DNA of 64,000 nucleotides, from NCBI RefSeq assembly GCF_901709675.1, contig NC_051089.1:11833976-11897975 (forward strand), read 5' to 3'. Below the pieces are notes generated by a model. It was not told the DNA's origin and ran no database searches. It was given only the letters and a program-made list of their open reading frames with translations. A program made the position numbers and the translations under genes. Below, piece by piece: positions 1 to 9,534 of this stretch. The first letter of the stretch is position 1; every line of letters begins with the position of its first letter. The stretch is from Syngnathus acus (lineage: Eukaryota > Chordata > Actinopteri > Syngnathiformes > Syngnathidae).

Positions 1-325
1 TTCACTTTTGAAGAGAAAATAGTCAGCGCTAAGGGGAAACTACACATCTTCCTTTTCAAATTTAAACCCCTCCTCTCATCCCTGGGCCAAATCTCACTCC
101 CGTACTTATCATAGGTTAGAAAACGATACAGAAATGGAAAAGATGAATGTGGAAAAAGTTGAAGGTCAATTAGCTTTCTGTTGCTAAAAGCTCTTGCGTC
201 TCATGGGTCCACTTTAGGGGTGCACTCATACTGGGTCGGTTCTATTGTAACAGGCCCTGGCACAATTATAAATACTGTTTCCATACATGACGTCAAGCGT
301 CCCTCACAATTAAATATTCATGTGT

Positions 326-330
<5 letters not shown>
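1..330. other. Non-coding stretch before the first microsatellite
   Basis: No coding frame is recognised. A full palindromic CRE word, TGACGTCA, lies at 288-295, just before the CT-rich microsatellite. One such 8-mer is expected by chance in a window this size, so it is a weak regulatory hint only. Confidence 0.5.
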
Positions 331-332
<2 letters not shown>

Positions 333-363
<31 letters not shown>

Positions 364-520
364 GCTCTCTCTCTCTCGCACTCTCGCTCTCTCTCTCGCT
401 CTCTCGCTCTCTCTCTCTCTCTCGCTCTCTCTCTCGCTCTCTCGCTCTCTGTCTCTGTCTCTGTCTCTGTCTCTGTGTCTCTGTCTCTCTCTGTCTCTGT
501 GTCTCTGTCTCTGTCTCTCT
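333..520. repeat. Compound CT / CTCTCTCG / CTCTGT microsatellite
   Basis: A pure CT tract at the left passes into CT interrupted by CG, then into CTCTGT-type units on the right. Within the middle part a block of about 28 bases starting with CG at 385 recurs at 423, a 38-base period. Open frames on both strands here (Leu/Ser-rich on plus, Arg/Glu-rich on minus) are products of the repeat and not genes. Confidence 0.97.
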
Positions 521-3109
521 GCATTTACTTTTTTCTAAAAACGGAATTGCTCAAATAAGAGATGTGAATAGTGATAGAATATAAACTTTTACTCTTTAAC
601 TGAACAGCTAGTTGCTCGCATCATTTTGCAACTTGGTAAATTTGAGGCAGTATATTATTGTTTTGATTACCTAATTATACTCTGTGCTATGCATCTGTCA
701 TTTTGAAGGTGACAGTGTTTTTTTCACACGTTATTATCACCAGTGATTGATTTGTATCAATCTATGTGAATGCCAATGAGCATCAAAGTCCCCGTATAAA
801 TATTTGTTTGACAATAACAATCAATTCCTATCTTTTATCAGAGGCAGAAGCTTTGTTTACACGAGGATTACAGCTCATGACCCAAAAGGAATGTCAGACC
901 TTGAAACCAGCAACCTAAACATGATGTGACAAGCATGCAGCAACTTGAGCCATACGAGGTCAACAAAAGGGCAAAATGATGTTGAGCTAGCAGTGTGCCT
1001 TAATGCAGTCATGCAGCCTGAAAGACAGAAAGTGAGCACCATGGACATTTTCGAATTCCAATCAAGCTCTTATGATTGAGTTTATTTATGTGTGTGCCAC
1101 TGACACCTTGTACATGATATGCACAAAGCAGCTAACCTTTGTGTCCCCGCTGGCAGTATTCTTCCTCTGTTGTTTTTGAATTTGCCACCTATGGAAAGGT
1201 AAATTTGATTATAAGAAATTTCCCAGAGCTAGTGAAGGCAAGCTTCTTTCAATTGTGGTGTTCTGGCTGCCTGGACTCAAGGATAATGTATGCAGAATCA
1301 TGGCCAGGCTGGAGTCATGCAGGGAGAGGGGTCATTTCTGCCTGCATATGCAACAGCACATTAGTCTGATCTCTGACTGACAGAAGCAGTGTTATTCACT
1401 CATTGCATGCAAGCTTTGCTCCCAGCATCTCCTCCTTGCGATCAACTAATTACCACTAATCAAGCAACCGCGACTTGGCATGCATTAATTGTGCAATTAC
1501 ATCATCTTGAAACCTCAAGCAATTACCGCTAAAGTTCCAACAGGAAACAACCCATCGTTCACATAATTGGTTTGTTCATTTCGTATGACATTACATTTTG
1601 ACTTTGACTCTGATTTTTTGAACATGTAAACACAGCACACAAAAAAGTCAAAAGTTTGGAAGTAAAAAAGGAAAATCAGTAGATGTTATAGTTCAAAATG
1701 GTCGACATATTCTAAAGCAATGGGAAGAAGGACAGACACATAGTATGTAGTCCCACCTCCTTGTTTTCTGTCATATTTCAAGTTATTTATATACAAAATG
1801 AATACCAAGCGAAAGCAAACATACTATATACGAGAACAAAACAAAAACAAACAATAGCCTTACAAAAGTATAGTTTAGTTAAAGGTTTTAAGGTATAGGT
1901 TAGTGTTCAGTCCAATCTTGAAGATGGCCAGCACTGTCATTAACAAGCAATAACTAGAAGACAACAGTCCCTACTTTCTGAATATTTTTAATTTTAATGT
2001 GCACATTTTATACCATGTTTGTGTTAGAAGGGTCACCCAAAGCGCTACTAACCAGGACACTTTGCAAAAGTATGTGTCATGGAGCAAAAATGAAGACACA
2101 GCATTATGATGTAGATCTGGATAAAGGTTGATCACGTTCGAACTCATGAAAAACTAGTATTATGCGTCTACCAACTTTAGAACACGAAGGGCAGCCCTGA
2201 TGGCAAATTAGGATTATGCTTATTAGCAAATAATGTTTGGGCATTGGTCAGAAAGAAGTAAATGGAATTTCAGATCAAAATTGATACTTTTTCAGAAATA
2301 TAATGTATGTAAATAAAATGACAACCAGACCCAGAATAGAATTTTTTTTTTAAGACAGACCCACACCCCTTATTTTTTATTAATATTATTTTTATTTAAC
2401 AACCAACATCAATCCTCCTGTTCACCTTCCATAATTTTTGGGCTCTTATATTACCGCACTGCCCAGGATCCTCATTTGGTTTCATGTGATCGATCCCTGT
2501 TGTCATATATGTTAGCTTGAGTTTCATTATTTGCACCATACTATCCTAGTTGAGTCCATTTTTGTGAGAAACGATTCAATCTCATTCCATACAGCTTTGT
2601 AGCTAGGGCTTAAGAATGATGACCAGTCTAAACACTTTATTTGGGGTAATTTCTAGAGGTACACAGAAGCATTAGTTCCATTGTTTACCGTGGATATAGA
2701 TCCTTGGCAAGGGGGCTTTACTAATTGCTGTGTCTTGGAAACGGAGCCAGGTAGTGCAGCCCTTCTGATGAGTCTGTCGTATCCGCAAGAAGTGGAGGGA
2801 GGCATGGTAATGATTATGGAATTACTGTGGCAGAGATTGTGATGGCTATCCTAATGATTTCATGTTACCCTAATTAGTGTTAAGGTGGGGGCACTGGTGG
2901 AGCGGAGGCGAGGGGAAAGAGCGGGGAGATGATAAAGAGGTAGATAGCAAGAAAGAGGCTCTGAGAGGAACAGACAAAGACAATTAAGCGGGAGGTTCCG
3001 CAAGTTAGTCAGAGATGTCGATTGCGCGCCGAAAAGAAAAGCGATGGTGGAGGTGAAATGCAAGACAAAAGAGATAGGACATGTGGGAGGAGGTTCATTA
3101 ACTAAATTT
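521..3109. other. Non-coding stretch, no gene seen
   Basis: The sequence is AT-rich with stop codons in all frames. Nothing coding is recognised. A homeodomain-motif cluster at about 1440-1545 is listed separately. A purine-rich stretch near 2880-3080 produces a 67-aa minus-strand frame with no recognisable content. Confidence 0.6.
1440..1545. promoter_or_regulatory. Candidate conserved regulatory block with homeodomain-type sites
   Basis: TAATTA at 1447-1452, ATTAATT at 1484-1490, and CAATTA at 1494-1499 and 1520-1525 fall within about 80 bases of otherwise complex, non-repetitive sequence. Such clusters are usual in vertebrate developmental enhancers. Function is inferred from the words alone; conservation was not tested. 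Confidence 0.3.
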
Positions 3110-3480
3110 GGATGAATTATTTTTATGACTGTGGGCTGCTGAATCTCCTTGTAGCTTCAATTTCTGAAAGCCTCATCTCACACAGAGAAAGAAGTCAACC
3201 TCCCCCGCTGACTGCCTCATCCGAATTCATTAGATGAACATCAGCTCATGAACATTCCTCTCTCTTTGGTAAGCACATTAGCCATGAATGTTACTTCCTG
3301 GCTAATTGCATATTGAAAATTTAGCCTGACTATACAGTGCACTATTAATAAGGACTAATAACAAGGGCAAATATGGAAACCAGTCCTATTATTATTATGG
3401 CATTTTATGATTAGTCTGCTGCTGAATGGTGGGAATGAATTTGGATTAATTATTTGTCTATAATTGCATAGGTAGTAGAA
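3110..3480. promoter_or_regulatory. Candidate conserved regulatory block with repeated TAATTGCAT
   Basis: The nonamer TAATTGCAT occurs at 3303-3311 and again at 3461-3469, 158 bases apart, with ATTAATTA at 3444-3451 and several ATTA words. The word joins a homeodomain core to a POU-like GCAT half. There is no simple repeat or transposon signature here. Enhancer function is inference. Confidence 0.33.
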
Positions 3481-6460
3481 AAAGCATATTAAGTCGTCTG
3501 AAAAGTAGGTTAGGAGTTGTTGGTGCCGAAAGGGAATCTAATATGACATTGTACACAAAGTTAAGGACTCTATCATGTTCAAATTTTACTATCTGAGAAC
3601 AACATGCTCCTGTGCGACTCACCAATAATTAGGGCTTATTTGCATTATTTTTATGAAACTAATTGAATATGCAGCTTTTTGAAGTGCAGTCATCTCAAAA
3701 TAAGACAGTTTTTCTTTAGAATCCTAAACACTCCTGAGAATAGGCTTGCAGGAAAGTTATCTTCTATGATGATATTGTGCCCTTTCTTACCGACTGTAAG
3801 AGTCATGCTGAAGAGTACTGTTCTAGGTTTTTTTTAAATATCCACATCTGTGTTTGTTTGTCTTGACAAGATTAACAGATGGTGATTCACTGCACACGGG
3901 CAGGAATTCTGAGCAACCCGCACTCAGTAATGAGTAGTTATTTAGCGACTGGCTAGCTACTAATCTTGTATCACAGGTTGCCTTGAGTCAACATATTTGC
4001 ATTGCTACATTTTTTTTTCTCATCACCATGAGAACAAAATAATCCCATGATGGCAGCATTTGTTTGCATACACTCTTTACTTTTAGGCATTCTAATTAGC
4101 ACCTCATTACAGTCAAAGTCAAAGAAACTGTTTTGATATAATCTGTTTTTGTTATTACCCCAAGGTACATGTAGCGCTGAGATTAACCATACTGAATATT
4201 ATCATGGAACCTTGAAGATTAAAACCTTGTTCCTTGACCAGAGGTGGACTCACCCAAACACAGAATCCTCTGATATTTTCAGAGCCCCCCAAACGTCAAT
4301 GAAGTTTTAGTATTTGATTTAAAGGAATTAATTTTAATTCATGCACTTAAAAATGTGCTTAATCTGTTATGATCCTGAGCTGCTGCCACCTCCCTTCTCA
4401 TACAATGGCCTATTCCATCTTCTCACTGCACACTTTGTGGATTGTAGAAGAGGGTACAGCGTTGCCATGTTACAAACGTATTGCTACATTGTAAGGACAA
4501 TGAAAGCAGAGTTATCCCAGTGGAGCGGAGAAAATGAGACGGTGAGAGGAAAACCGATTCCATCAAAACCAACCAATAGCAAGCCAGACCATAAAAATTG
4601 AAGCCTACTACACTAATGTAGTTAATGTTGGTCATTACAAAGGTACTTGGTGAGCTAAGTATTTATTGAGGTGATCCTTGGTGTAAAATGTTTAGGAAGC
4701 AATGATCGAGAAGAGGTGGTTGATTGTTTTGGGCAGCATTTAGGTTGGGTTAATACACGCCTGACCAAATAACCCACACTTGGGGGGAAATGAAAGGGTC
4801 CGAGTATGAAAGCATCCTATAGCTGTAATGTCCATGACCAATTCTTTTTCTGCTCTTCTTATGCCACAACCACGTTGAAACGTTTTTTGGAATGACTTTA
4901 TAAAATAATCCTTTGGTGTTTGCGACTTGATCTTTCACGATGGGTACAACGCGGTCCCAAATGAGGTCATAAACAACAGAAGTCCATCTTTTTAATTGCC
5001 CCGAAAAAGCCAGAGGAAATGCAAAACTCACAACTAGAGTTCAACTTTTGATACACATGATAGAGATCATCGCTCAAGTTTTACATTATATTTTCCCTAA
5101 AATATACTTTGAATTCTACTTGAGCTCCACTGCATTCTATTTTTGAAAAGTTACCGTTATATATGCTTTCATAGAATCCCATACAGTATTTGGGTCAAAA
5201 TGCTGTTCCTAAAAAAGATTTGGGCAAATAGAATTGCTGTAGTCCATAGACTAGCCATGTCCATCCATCCAGATCATTTATACCTCATTCAGAGCAAACT
5301 AATCCTTTGATGGGCAATGATACTCTGCAATATATGAAAATGGGCTAATCGCTATGATTTCCTAAGAGCCCCCAGACCCCAGTATGTTAAACACCCTAAT
5401 TCTTGTTGAGTCCCACAAAGCACTTGTCAAATCTTCTCTCCATGTTTAGGATTAACCTAATCCAACCATATGAAAATGAAAGTTCAAATGTTCTTTCTTC
5501 GCCCCGAAGTAACTTTCTCTCTCGTTATTGTTATGTCACTCTGCCCTCCAAAATGGAGACAACTTTTCTTTTTTTTCCCCCCTCCTCTGGTTCTACATTC
5601 AAGTGAGTGAAGGGGTGGATTATTCATTTAATGAAAGCGAGATGGATATATACGCACGGCAAGAGTTGAGGCAGCCAGCTAATCATACTGCTGCTCCGGA
5701 GACCTCTATATGTCACTTGGTATTATACTGTAAATACCTTCTCACGAGAAGGCGAGAAGCAGAGCTGTGGACATTTCTGAAAATTCAACACTTTCTATAA
5801 TGACCTGCTATTGATGTTGCATTAAGACGAGTTTGCTCCTTATCTTTTTCCTCTTCTTTTTTGTGCTTGCTCCAATTTTTAATGACCTCCGCTGACTTAA
5901 AAGGGAAATGTGTGCCTCACATAGAGTAGTTGTACGTTTCCAACTCTGTACACTAATTACTTACCGAAATCTTTGTGAGTCAGCTGCAGGTGTGAGATAG
6001 AGTTCTTATTCCACAAAATCCGTCCATATTTAACAGTTACTGAGATTCCCGCATGCTTCAGACTGTTCTTAGACCTGGCTTTTGCCATTTTTTCCCTCAT
6101 ATTCATTTGGGACTTTAATTGCGTCGTTTTACAAAGTCGTTGTGGATTGTAGGCTAAAAATGTTTTTATACAGAGCAACAAGGAGGGTTGATATTTTGGC
6201 ACGAGACATATAAACCTTCTCCCCATTGAAATGGTCTATTGTGTCAGTGATTCAGAACGCTACGACACGCCACATTTTATGCACTCGTGTCAAACAAATT
6301 CATTTGGTAAGTTTACATTTTACTCCTTACAATACAATATCGTTTTGCCAGACGGCTAGGTCGAAGGTGCTGCTTCGTTTGAAAATATGACTGGGGTCAT
6401 ACAGTCCACACTGGAGAACCTTTATGATGTTGAAGGTGGAATGGAAACATGCTCAAAAGT
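3481..6460. other. Non-coding stretch, no gene seen
   Basis: No exon or transposon is recognised. A 93-aa minus-strand frame at 4750-5031 and a 90-aa plus frame at 5528-5800 have no recognisable motif. POU-like and ATTA words occur near 3638-3690. Conserved function cannot be judged from this sequence alone. Confidence 0.5.
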
Positions 6461-6566
6461 TACCGTTTTTTTCCGTGTATAATACGCAAAATTTAACTAA
6501 TTTATTGTCCTAAAATCTGGGGTGCGCATTATACATGGGTACAATTTTTTTTAAATTTTTAAAAAA

Positions 6567-6568
<2 letters not shown>

Positions 6569-6597
<29 letters not shown>
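6569..6597. repeat. Poly(T) run inside the TA-flanked element
   Basis: An uninterrupted run of 29 T. The second copy of the element has a shorter T/A-rich tract at the matching place, next to the shared word TAAGAAAATC, so the tract belongs to the element family and has expanded here. Confidence 0.9.
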
Positions 6598-6601
<4 letters not shown>

Positions 6602-7166
6602 AAATCATGGTACTGGTACGAGTATTGATTTATGTATTGTTCTCTTCTTGTCATGTTGTGAAAGAATGTGGGTTGAATAAATACCGAAAGAACAATAGTG
6701 TGTTTGTACTGTGCTCTGGTCATTTCGTCAAAGAAGGGATAATAGTCCTCTTCTCTTCTTGACTGACAATGAATGTGATAGCTTAATACAATCAGCAAAT
6801 AACAAAATGCGTATTACAGGTAATATTTTATTTCACAACACTTTGCCTTGTTCCTTTCGTCTCTGCTGTTCACTTCAAACACGCTCCATACGAACGCAAT
6901 GCTCTCGTATCAGACGCTTGCTCGATCACCTGCTCGTTTGCTGTCACAATGTACCCTACACAAATCCGAAACATTTGTTGCGGCTCCGAGTCACGACGAG
7001 GGGCAAGTTTTGGTTTCCAAGGGTGTTATTATTCCTCTTCAACGTCTCTCCCATACAGAGCCGCCTTTTTCACATGTCCGCACGTCACTTTCCTCTCTTT
7101 TCATCTGATCGCGGTGGTGCCTTTATGGGCAGTCGGAGAAATCAACGCCAACAAAAAAAATACATC

Positions 7167-7245
7167 CAGCCTAGTTAAGACCATACCAAAGACTATAAAA
7201 ATGGGACCCATTGCCTCCCTGCGTGTGTGACGATCATTGGGACTT
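7167..7245 (+). mobile_element. Internally deleted tRNA-derived SINE nested in the TA-flanked element
   Basis: The piece keeps the A-box side (a CCTAG word), the segment CATACCAAAGACTATAAAAA and the 3' segment TGACGATCATTGGGACTT. All three also occur in the fuller SINE at 35181-35515 (minus strand). The B box and the whole middle are missing, and the join falls right after CCTCCCTGC. It is followed by a long A tract (7246-7291). The host element surrounds it on both sides, so the SINE entered after, or was carried by, this DNA element. Confidence 0.8.
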
Positions 7246-7292
7246 AAAAAAAAAAAGGAAAAAAAAAAAAATTAAAAAAAAAAAAAAAAAAA
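7246..7292. repeat. A-rich tract after the nested SINE
   Basis: Almost pure A with a few G and T interruptions, between the SINE 3' end and the right subterminal repeats of the TA-flanked element. Confidence 0.9.
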
Positions 7293-7398
7293 TTGGGTGC
7301 GTATTATACATGGGTACAGGCTTTTTTCCAGCATCAACATGCCATTGTTAGGGTGCGTATTATACATGGGGGCGTATTATACACGGAAAAAAACGGTA

Positions 7399-8329
7399 TT
7401 TTCTTAAGTTTGAAGATCAAATAACTCCAACTTGTTTTTCTCATTTTCTTACAAGTCCTGTCAACAAAAAAATTGAGGCTTGTTAAATTACATTGTCACG
7501 TTGTCTTCTAGAACATTTTAATTGGGATAGTTGCCTGACTGCTCCTTTTTAATTACCTTTATTGCAGAATAAACTGGGTGCTGTTTACTCATAATCACAG
7601 ACATATTATTAAAATGTTTACCATGCTTATCAATATGGCAGAAGTCACATTTTCTATATGCAAACTAACAAGTAATGGATAATTAAATGTAGCCTAATAT
7701 TTATCCCTAGTTCAGATTCCACATTTATCAATTTATCAATGAGTGATTGTATTGTACCTACTACCGATACGTTCCAACTTTTTAAAACTGTAAACTCTGA
7801 TATGCCGTATCGAGATGAAAAGAATTGAATGACTTGAAATATCCTTTGACTAGAAATGTGTTACAATCAATGAGATATATTCGAACATCACATTGGTGAT
7901 TGGAAACCTGATAAAAACTCAGATTCTCAGATTCTCCTGCCAAGAAAGTGTTATACATTCAACCCTTACAGAAAAAAGTCTGAAGCAAATGCATTTTATC
8001 AGTATAAATAGATTTTTTAAAATACGATTTGAGGTCCTTAATATTAGGAACATATGTCACATGTAGGAATTAATATGGCTGCACATATTCAAGTCACAGC
8101 AGATTGTACCGGATTATCTGTGGTGGGAGATCTAAACCACAGGGATCATTTGAATTGTGGATAACTGTGATAATCCTATATCAAACAAGGATCTTTAATC
8201 CTATTTGAAACATGTCATGTTATGTCAAAAAGAAATACCTAAATCTAATATATAAATCCATATACCAAGGTGACTTTCATTCATTTATTAATGAGATATG
8301 TCACAAAAATACAAATGCAAATACAAAGT
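7399..8329. other. Non-coding stretch, no gene seen
   Basis: AT-rich DNA with no coding signal. A symmetrical cluster of transcription-factor-like words at 8111-8177 is listed separately. Confidence 0.55.
8111..8177. promoter_or_regulatory. Inverted pair of RUNX-like sites inside inverted OTX/CRX-like sites
   Basis: CTGTGGT at 8118-8124 faces AACCACAG at 8135-8142 (RUNX core TGTGGT and its complement). Outside these, GGATTATC starts at 8111 and its complement GATAATCC lies near 8170-8177 (bicoid/OTX-type core). The nested symmetry is visible in the bases; binding is inferred from known consensus words. Confidence 0.3.
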
Positions 8330-8576
8330 TTCCCTCTTGGAAATAACCTTTCCAGCATTCTCTGCCATGCCTTCAAGTCCTCCTGGAAAGAATCTTTGGG
8401 TATCTGCCACATCTCGGTCATTATGGCCATCTTGATGTCATTCACATCTTTCAAACAGGTCACTTTGAGCTGGGAAAAGAGGGGGGGAAAATGGATTGAG
8501 GTCGCTCATTACAGAGGTTGTTCCAGCACAGCGATGTTCTTCTCGGCCAGGAATTGTCAGATGCTCAGGGGATTGT
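8330..8576 (-). pseudogene. Mariner transposase relic, C-terminal part
   Basis: Read on the minus strand, pieces in shifting frames resemble the C-terminal half of a mariner-family DDD transposase. An eroded H-DNAP-like motif is followed by QFLAEKNI, then a spoiled PxYSPDLxPxD region that survives as SDLNPF. Next comes a Leu/Val/Asp-rich stretch with DVNDIKMAIMTEM, and finally IPKDSFQEDLKAWQRMLE, which matches the usual family ending IPxxxFQxCxxxWxxR. Stops and frameshifts lie between the catalytic-region pieces. No clear terminal inverted repeats were found around it and the N-terminal DNA-binding half is not seen. The family produces cut-and-paste transposase; this copy cannot. The assignment rests on remembered family patterns, and the ordered run of four landmarks makes a chance match unlikely. 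Confidence 0.75.
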
Positions 8577-8935
8577 GAACTAATTTCAGTTTGAAATATA
8601 TCCTTTGTAACACTAGTCCTGGAATTTTCCCGATGCATATAGTATGTAAAAAATGATCCTGCAAGAATAGTTAATGGGATTCAACATATGGCAACGGCAA
8701 ATTATATCAAGTTCTATTGCTTCTCTCCTTTGGGATGTCACTATGAGAAATATTCAAAGCATGAACATTCTTAGATTATCACCCCTTCTACATATGTGTG
8801 TCCGCACATGTTCGCATGTGTGCCCTTTTCATCAACCCTTATTGGTAATCAACCCTCAAGGACATCTTTGACTGTAGATGAGGAAAATACATGACTTCAC
8901 TGGGCCTCGACCCAATCCGGGCTTCACACTGAGAT
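8577..8935. other. Non-coding stretch, no gene seen
   Basis: No exon or repeat recognised. A palindromic GGAATTTTCC word lies near 8621 but stands alone. Confidence 0.5.
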
Positions 8936-9300
8936 TTATTTGACCTGTTAGCACGCCCTGACTGGCAGGAGCTGTCTCCCGAATTATAACGGAGGATTAT
9001 GCCTCTGGATAATGATAGGACCAGGAGGGGAAATTGACCATGTGCTTGGCTGTGGCGTATATCCTGTAAACCAGATTACAGAGCGCATGAAGAGGCGTGC
9101 AAACAGGAGAGAAAAGCACACACAAAAGTCATGTCTAAAAGCTAACATGAATATTAAACACATGCTTATACGTACACACACATTCTAGCCTAATAAAGCA
9201 TGGGGGTTGCAGCTGTGCTCAGATTATGAATCGCCATTAACCTTGCCAACCCATCAACACACTCGTCGTAATGAGGCCGAATATAGGCTAATGCTCCCGC
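8936..9300. promoter_or_regulatory. Candidate conserved non-coding block
   Basis: The block is less AT-rich than its surroundings, non-repetitive, and contains GGATTATG, GATAATGATA, GATTACAG and CGCCATTAACC words. A frame of 65 aa on the minus strand has no domain. It has the look of conserved regulatory DNA, but that is inference and no comparison was possible. Confidence 0.25.
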
Positions 9301-9317
9301 GGCCCAACACACTCAAG

Positions 9318-9338
9318 CATACACACACACACACACAA
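9318..9338. repeat. Short (AC)n microsatellite
   Basis: About nine AC units, interrupted at the left end. Confidence 0.9.
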
Positions 9339-9379
9339 ATAGAGATACACACATTAAAATCTACAAGGCATAGCATTTG

Positions 9380-9480
9380 AATTAGACAGCGGGAAAATAT
9401 TCATTAATGTTGGTTTATCTGGAATGAATATGCCTCATGCTTCAATTAGCCTACATTTTCAAGGCGAGCGCCCCAATATA
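9380..9480. promoter_or_regulatory. Candidate regulatory block, ATTCATTAATG core
   Basis: Contains ATATTCATTAATG, GAATGAATATG and CAATTAGCC within about 70 bases, followed by a GC-rich edge. Homeodomain-type words are concentrated here. Inference only. Confidence 0.25.
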
Positions 9481-9522
9481 CTGACACACTCACTTTCCTT
9501 GCTCACTCCAATAAGGGTGACA

Positions 9523-9534
9523 CCCCCCCCCCCC
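9523..9534. repeat. Poly(C) run
   Basis: Twelve consecutive C within an AC/CT-rich stretch. This is a likely site of length error in sequencing or assembly. Confidence 0.9.

Larger units (their letters stand above)
6463..7396 (+). mobile_element. TA-flanked inverted-repeat DNA element, copy 1 (pogo/Tc1-mariner-like, non-autonomous)
   Basis: The element starts CCGTTTTTTTCCGTGTATAA and ends with the reverse complement of that run; TA lies immediately outside at 6461-6462 and 7397-7398. A TA target site is usual for the Tc1/mariner/pogo group. The 12-base word TGTATAATACGC or its complement, sometimes with one change, recurs five times: 6476-6487, 6524-6535, 7299-7310, 7355-7366 and 7372-7383. 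These are likely transposase-binding repeats, an inference. The interior has a 29-base T run, a nested SINE fragment and a long A tract. No transposase motif is visible, although frames up to 155 aa run through it. A shorter relative lies at 62598-62972 in the opposite orientation and confirms both ends. The pogo placement rests on the general look of CCGT-starting TIRs and is tentative. Confidence 0.85.

Noticed and set aside
327-558. Ser/Leu and Arg/Glu frames near the window start
   Set aside because: They are translations of the compound CT microsatellite.
6711-7230. Overlapping plus-strand frames of 155, 86 and 93 aa
   Set aside because: They lie in the interior of the TA-flanked element and run into the nested SINE. 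No transposase motif is visible, and the frames mix unrelated repeat sequence.
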